64,000 nt of DNA, from positions 24,351,168 through 24,415,167 of the forward strand of contig NC_092569.1 in NCBI RefSeq assembly GCF_037975245.1, in the 5' to 3' direction. The DNA is from Apostichopus japonicus (lineage: Eukaryota; Echinodermata; Holothuroidea; Aspidochirotida; Stichopodidae). Every line of letters begins with the position of its first letter. The first letter of the stretch is position 1. The translations under genes and the position numbers were made by a program. A model generated the notes under the pieces. The model had not been told where the DNA came from. It worked only from the letters and a program-made list of their open reading frames with translations, and made no database searches. Below, piece after piece: positions 59,700 to 64,000 of the stretch.

Positions 59700-60246
59700 G
59701 CTATATCGATGATATGTCGATTTAAATAAGTATATGTCAATTTGAGTTGCTAGAAACTGGTATAAGTCCAAGGCAATTGACTTCTACCGATTTAATTCGA
59801 CATATCATCGATTTAAACTAGTAGATGTCGATTTAAATTGACATATACCGATTTATTTTACATATCATCGTTTTAAATTGGTATATGTCGATTTAAATAT
59901 GTCGATTTAAACTGGTATAAGTCGAATTAAATTGGTATATGTCGATTTAAATTGACATATACCGATTTAATTCGACATATCATCGATTTAAACTGGTATA
60001 TGTCGATTCAAATTGACATATACCGATTTGTTTTACTTATCATCGATTTATATTGTATATGTCGATTTAAATCGATGATATGTCGAATTAAACTGGTATA
60101 CCGGTATGTCGATTTAGATCGATGATATGTCGAATTAAACTGGTATATGTCGATTTAAATCGGTAGAAGTCAATTTAAGCTGCTGGAAACTAGTATATGT
60201 CGAAGGAAATTGGTATATGTCGATTTAAATCGGTATAAGTCGATTC
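59700..60246. repeat. Dense TCGATTTAAA / GATATGTCGA palindromic array
   Basis: About 550 bp consisting almost entirely of ATGTCGATTTAAAT, GGTATATGTCGA, ATCGATGATATGTCGAATT and their reverse complements in alternating orientation. No coding potential. Confidence 0.85.
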
Positions 60247-62794
60247 CCCACAATTTGAGACTGATTGCCCGCCATAGTGCTGTACTATTTTGGTAGGTTC
60301 TACTGCATACACCACTGCGCATAAACGTAAACAGTATACTGTATTCAAATTTCAAACCAATCCATTTTAATATATTCATTACACGTTAACCCAGATTCAA
60401 ATTTCTTACAAACATTTCAAATGGATGAGTGAACGATCTTGCTAGTCACTGTTTTACTGCTGATGTCGTATTTGAGGCTAATCCAACATCGAAGGCATTT
60501 AATATTAGGTCTTAACACCTAGGAAGGTATATGCGTAGGCTAATGTAACGTCATTATATGCTAGGCCATACGTAAGGGTTCTAGCCTTTTAGTAACTGCC
60601 ATAGCAACCGAGTCCAAAATCATCCGTTTCGAAGTAATCATAAATTACCGTGTTTTTGGCCTCTTCAAAAACCTGTGAGTTTGGCGTACAATGAATTATA
60701 GTTTATTAGATTTAAGTGGACTTTCATTCAGTTTGTTCTAGTCTCACGAACTTAACGGTGACTTTTATGCAGTGTTGGTCGAATCGGTGCGAAGAAAAAT
60801 AAAATGTGTTTACGAATAGCGTCGTTAGGTAGTGTTTCTGTTAAGAAAGGCCCGGCCTGACATTTGAACAAACACAACGTAGGTATACCCATGGAGCTAT
60901 AAACAGCTCCATGGTATACCTCACGCCTACTGCACGTTCAAAAATACCCGCCAAATTACAACTGGATAGAGCGGATATTATAACTTAGTCAGAAATCTCA
61001 GGTCACCATAACTCCGCGACCGTTCACATTAAATTTATCAAGAACGCAAGAGGGATTGCAGAAACCCCGAAAGAAAGATTATTCTTCAAAACGCACGCAG
61101 ACTTGAAGTACGAGTACGCGAGCGTTCACACAAACATACATACACATATACACATGTATGCAAACATACATACACACACATGCACTCAAAAAAAATCAAA
61201 GAAAAATCATAAAACAAAATATTTTTGGTTCTATATAACCAAAGATTTATTAAAGTGATGCCCCGTAATTTTACCGTGCGTTACTCACAGGATTAACCAC
61301 GGTCAGCTGACCTGAATGGACCAATAGGATTTAGGAATCTTTACTAAGTGTGAATGAATATATGTTTATTGATATTTCCTAATTATTTTCAGTTGACTAA
61401 CACTTTGAAAACTGTTGCTTTTTATACTAACTCTTAATTTGCCTCTAATCGCTTTTATGGAATTTATCTATCATACGTTTTATTCTCTCTTATTAAACAT
61501 AATTGTATTTTATGCTATTTATACTGGAACGAAGGAACGGAAACTGAAACTATAACTAGATCTAACACAGCTAGGACATGTTTCTTTTGAATTTATGTGT
61601 GCTATGAAAAAGAGGTTCGACCCACACCCTCTATCCACTCTTGTTCAAACATATATTTATTGGATGCCACCATATTCAAATTGAAATAATAAAACTACCA
61701 TTAATTTATCATGCACAACCAACCTGAACATTCTGCAGCTTGCTTGCATTTTGTGTGCATTGAAACCTTAGCTTGTTTTAGTAAACTTGTCTAACATTCT
61801 GTCCAGATGTTGATCATGGAATGAAAAGAATGTAGTTTCACAGGTTTACATTAGCAAGACTTGAGAAATCAGCAGAAAGCTGTACAAATAGAAAAATCTT
61901 ATATTAATACCAAGTATTATTCTCAGTAATGTTACTGGGATTTTAAGAGTTGCGCCAGCGCCGGGATACATCTTAAAAATTGTTTGCGTCCGCTCAGAAA
62001 AAACTTGCGTCCCCACGTTCCTCCATGAAAACATGCACTTTAAATTACCTCTACAAGAACGCACAATACTTAGTTATAATGACCCCTGACAAAAACATTG
62101 GCTTGAGCGCAACGGATATCCAATAGTTATAGGTTTATAATGTGCATATTGAAAATCATAAATGCAAATTATACAACTCATGCCTATGGAAGCGTGGGGA
62201 CATTAATATTTTATGTATTATCTTAGATTACAAATAAATTCATGTGTTTGCACTGAAACCCTTTACAAGGTATACTTACTATATAAAGAGAAGTGCAACT
62301 CATAGCAAGAACATTTTGACATAATGTGGTAGCCCATACATGCAAAACAGACACAACTCTTTAAATGTACATTAATATTCACACAGATTGAAACAGATTG
62401 AAAGAGAAGGTGCCAACTGCATTATCAGTACGCAGCTGGTACGGTACGGTGCCAGAATTATTTTAATATATGCCAGCATTAATTTGAATATATGTCCACA
62501 TCAAATCAATTTTATGTAGACATAAAAAAGTCCTGCCTCCTGATATGTCGTCATAATTTCTGAATTTTGTCCACTGTGGCCAACCTTACACGTTGTGATA
62601 TTTGAGAGTGCACACACATCAGAGCCTATACTACAAACTTTGCTATCTCAACACGGGACAGCAACGTTACAATTAGTTGCATTGAGACCGTCGGTATAAT
62701 GCGCTATATAAATAAGTTATTTAAACATAATACGTTGTGTTTATTGAGCACGATAAATGCAAACATGTTTGCAGACAATGGTAGGGACCATTAC
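60247..62794. other. No gene recognised; small repeats
   Basis: Contains a 16-bp-arm hairpin at 60882-60920 (GGTATACC...AGCTCCATGGTATACC) and a CA-rich CATACATACACA tract at 61130-61190 at the end of a GC-richer segment that may be a SINE or LINE tail. Nothing else was supported. Confidence 0.5.
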
Positions 62795-63106
62795 ACTCTT
62801 AAAAAGCCCTGGTTAAAATACACCAGGATGGGGTCAAAATTTTACCAGGTTCCGGGTCAATATGCCACCTACACAATCCTGGTCAACTTGACCAGGAAAT
62901 CCTGGTCAGATAAGCTTCACCAAGATCCTGGTTAATTTTTGACCAGGATTAATGGTCAGTTTGTGACCAGGATTGATGGTCAGTTTGTGACCAGGAATAA
63001 TGGTCAGTTTGTGACCAGGATTAATGGTCAGTTTGTAACCAGGAAAAATGTCAGAGGTTTAACAAATTACCTGGTTCTTTACCCATAGCATAACCAGGAT
63101 TTTATT
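62795..63106. repeat. CCTGGT/ACCAGG element end
   Basis: Begins ACTCTTAAAAAGCCCTGG, then CACCAGGATGG, TTACCAGG, CTGGTCAACTTGACCAGGAA and four copies of a roughly 20-bp GTTTGTGACCAGGAATAATG-type unit. It resembles the reverse complement of the array end at 58179. The other end is not visible, or lies beyond the window. Confidence 0.65.
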
Positions 63107-64000
63107 CATTATTTCATGAGACATCATTGTCAGATTGTAAACCCACCTCTTTATCAAATAACCTAGGCCCAGGACAAAAAACAGCCTATAGACTTCCCTG
63201 GATAATGCATAACAAAAGCATTGTAATGTGGCGTAGAACATATTCGGAACAACAAACTGAAACGCCAACAAGTAAAAACGTGTACAAAAATAAACAAGTA
63301 CAAAAATTAGAGGGTGTAACTATCTATTCATAAAACATCTTTAGTAAATCTTCAATAAACAAAAAGTAAAACATGAATGTAAACGTAAGAGAATGTTTGA
63401 TGGCAAGTGGTGTAAATATATATATAGATTTATAATCAGGCAAATACAACGTAGGTCTCTTATACTATGATAAACTATACATGAATTTCGCATCACATGA
63501 AATTTTTGTGCTACAAGGTTGTCAGATGTTGACCTTTGTTCCTTTTTGACATGGAACCATGAAAATTATGTACTTCGATTTCAGTAAGATTTAATCATAG
63601 TTTGAACTTTTCATCACGGTTTCAGTTTGTCAAATGACCCTTGATTCCATGAACAGCAATACCATGTCTATGAAGTTTAAAATATACAACTAATTTTGAT
63701 TTATCATGCTATGAGTGAAAATAAAAGTGTTAAGAAATTGTTCATGAACTGAAAAGTCTTGTCTATGTAAAACAAAAAGTATTATAGAGGACTAGAAGAG
63801 AAACTTGATGGACTCACCTGTCCCTAAGGTTGAACAATGAATACTAACTGAATGCATAGTTCTGGTCTTTGACAGATAAGTACACACAAATTGAAAGCAA
63901 CTTTCCGGTGTATTGAAAACTTAAAAACCTGTTTGTAGGACTGTAGATTCCTCTTGGGAGACTGGTTGGAAGAATTGCTACAAATGTTGACAAAGATAGG
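63107..64000. other. No gene recognised
   Basis: AT-rich sequence to the window edge with no motif, repeat or exon chain that I can support. Confidence 0.5.

Overview
This is a gene-poor, AT-rich, intron- and repeat-rich metazoan nuclear window. It contains no operon structure, CRISPR array, rRNA or tRNA gene that I could recognise. The mix of secreted and membrane lectin-like and immunoglobulin-like genes, fibrinogen-related (FReD) exons, a SAMD3-like gene relic, EN(+) Penelope-like retroelement ends and THAP/TTAA DNA transposons suggests a marine invertebrate deuterostome, most plausibly an echinoderm such as a sea cucumber. That assignment is inference from gene content, not a database result.

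Layout. 1-7690 holds just over two near-identical 3.23-kb tandem units. Each carries the 3' end of a Penelope-like element (GIY-YIG domain) next to a 5'-truncated C-type lectin exon on the minus strand. 7378-16249 (minus) is a C-type lectin gene that can be modelled in full: a signal-peptide exon, a short Cys exon, five tandem 111-bp Ser/Thr/Glu-rich spacer exons (all phase 1-1), and one CTLD exon, giving 358 codons in frame. Its introns hold a Kolobok-like THAP/TTAA element (9197-10626), a 105-bp palindrome and an inverted exon fragment. 16660-17640 is a nearly perfect 981-bp (CTAT)n microsatellite. 21385-23086 is a decayed EGF + fibrinogen-domain gene, with a second FReD fragment near 25.8 kb. 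31389-34184 is a SAMD3-like coding relic split by a 2149-bp transposon-like insertion with a 4-bp target duplication. 36500-37150 is the 3' end of a LINE. 38833-44687 (plus) is a second gene that can be modelled in full: a 269-aa type I membrane protein with a signal peptide, one V-like Ig domain lacking the F-strand Cys, Ser/Thr-rich stalk exons (again tandemly duplicated, phase 1-1), a transmembrane helix and a short tail. 45-50.5 kb holds no recognisable gene. 51.4-63.1 kb is a mosaic of non-autonomous repeats, including a 1.37-kb tandem duplication with a 3345-bp element inserted in one copy.

Two themes recur. First, both intact receptor-like genes build their stalk by tandem duplication of symmetric (phase 1-1) spacer exons, which lets the stalk lengthen or shorten without breaking the frame. 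Second, several repeat families are dominated by a short family-specific motif iterated in both orientations (TTAGTCGG, CCTGGT, GTTGGGCCAAC, ACGTACGT, TCGATTTAAA). At least two of these have definable inverted termini and target duplications.

All exon boundaries come from reading splice signals and frames by eye. There is no transcript support.
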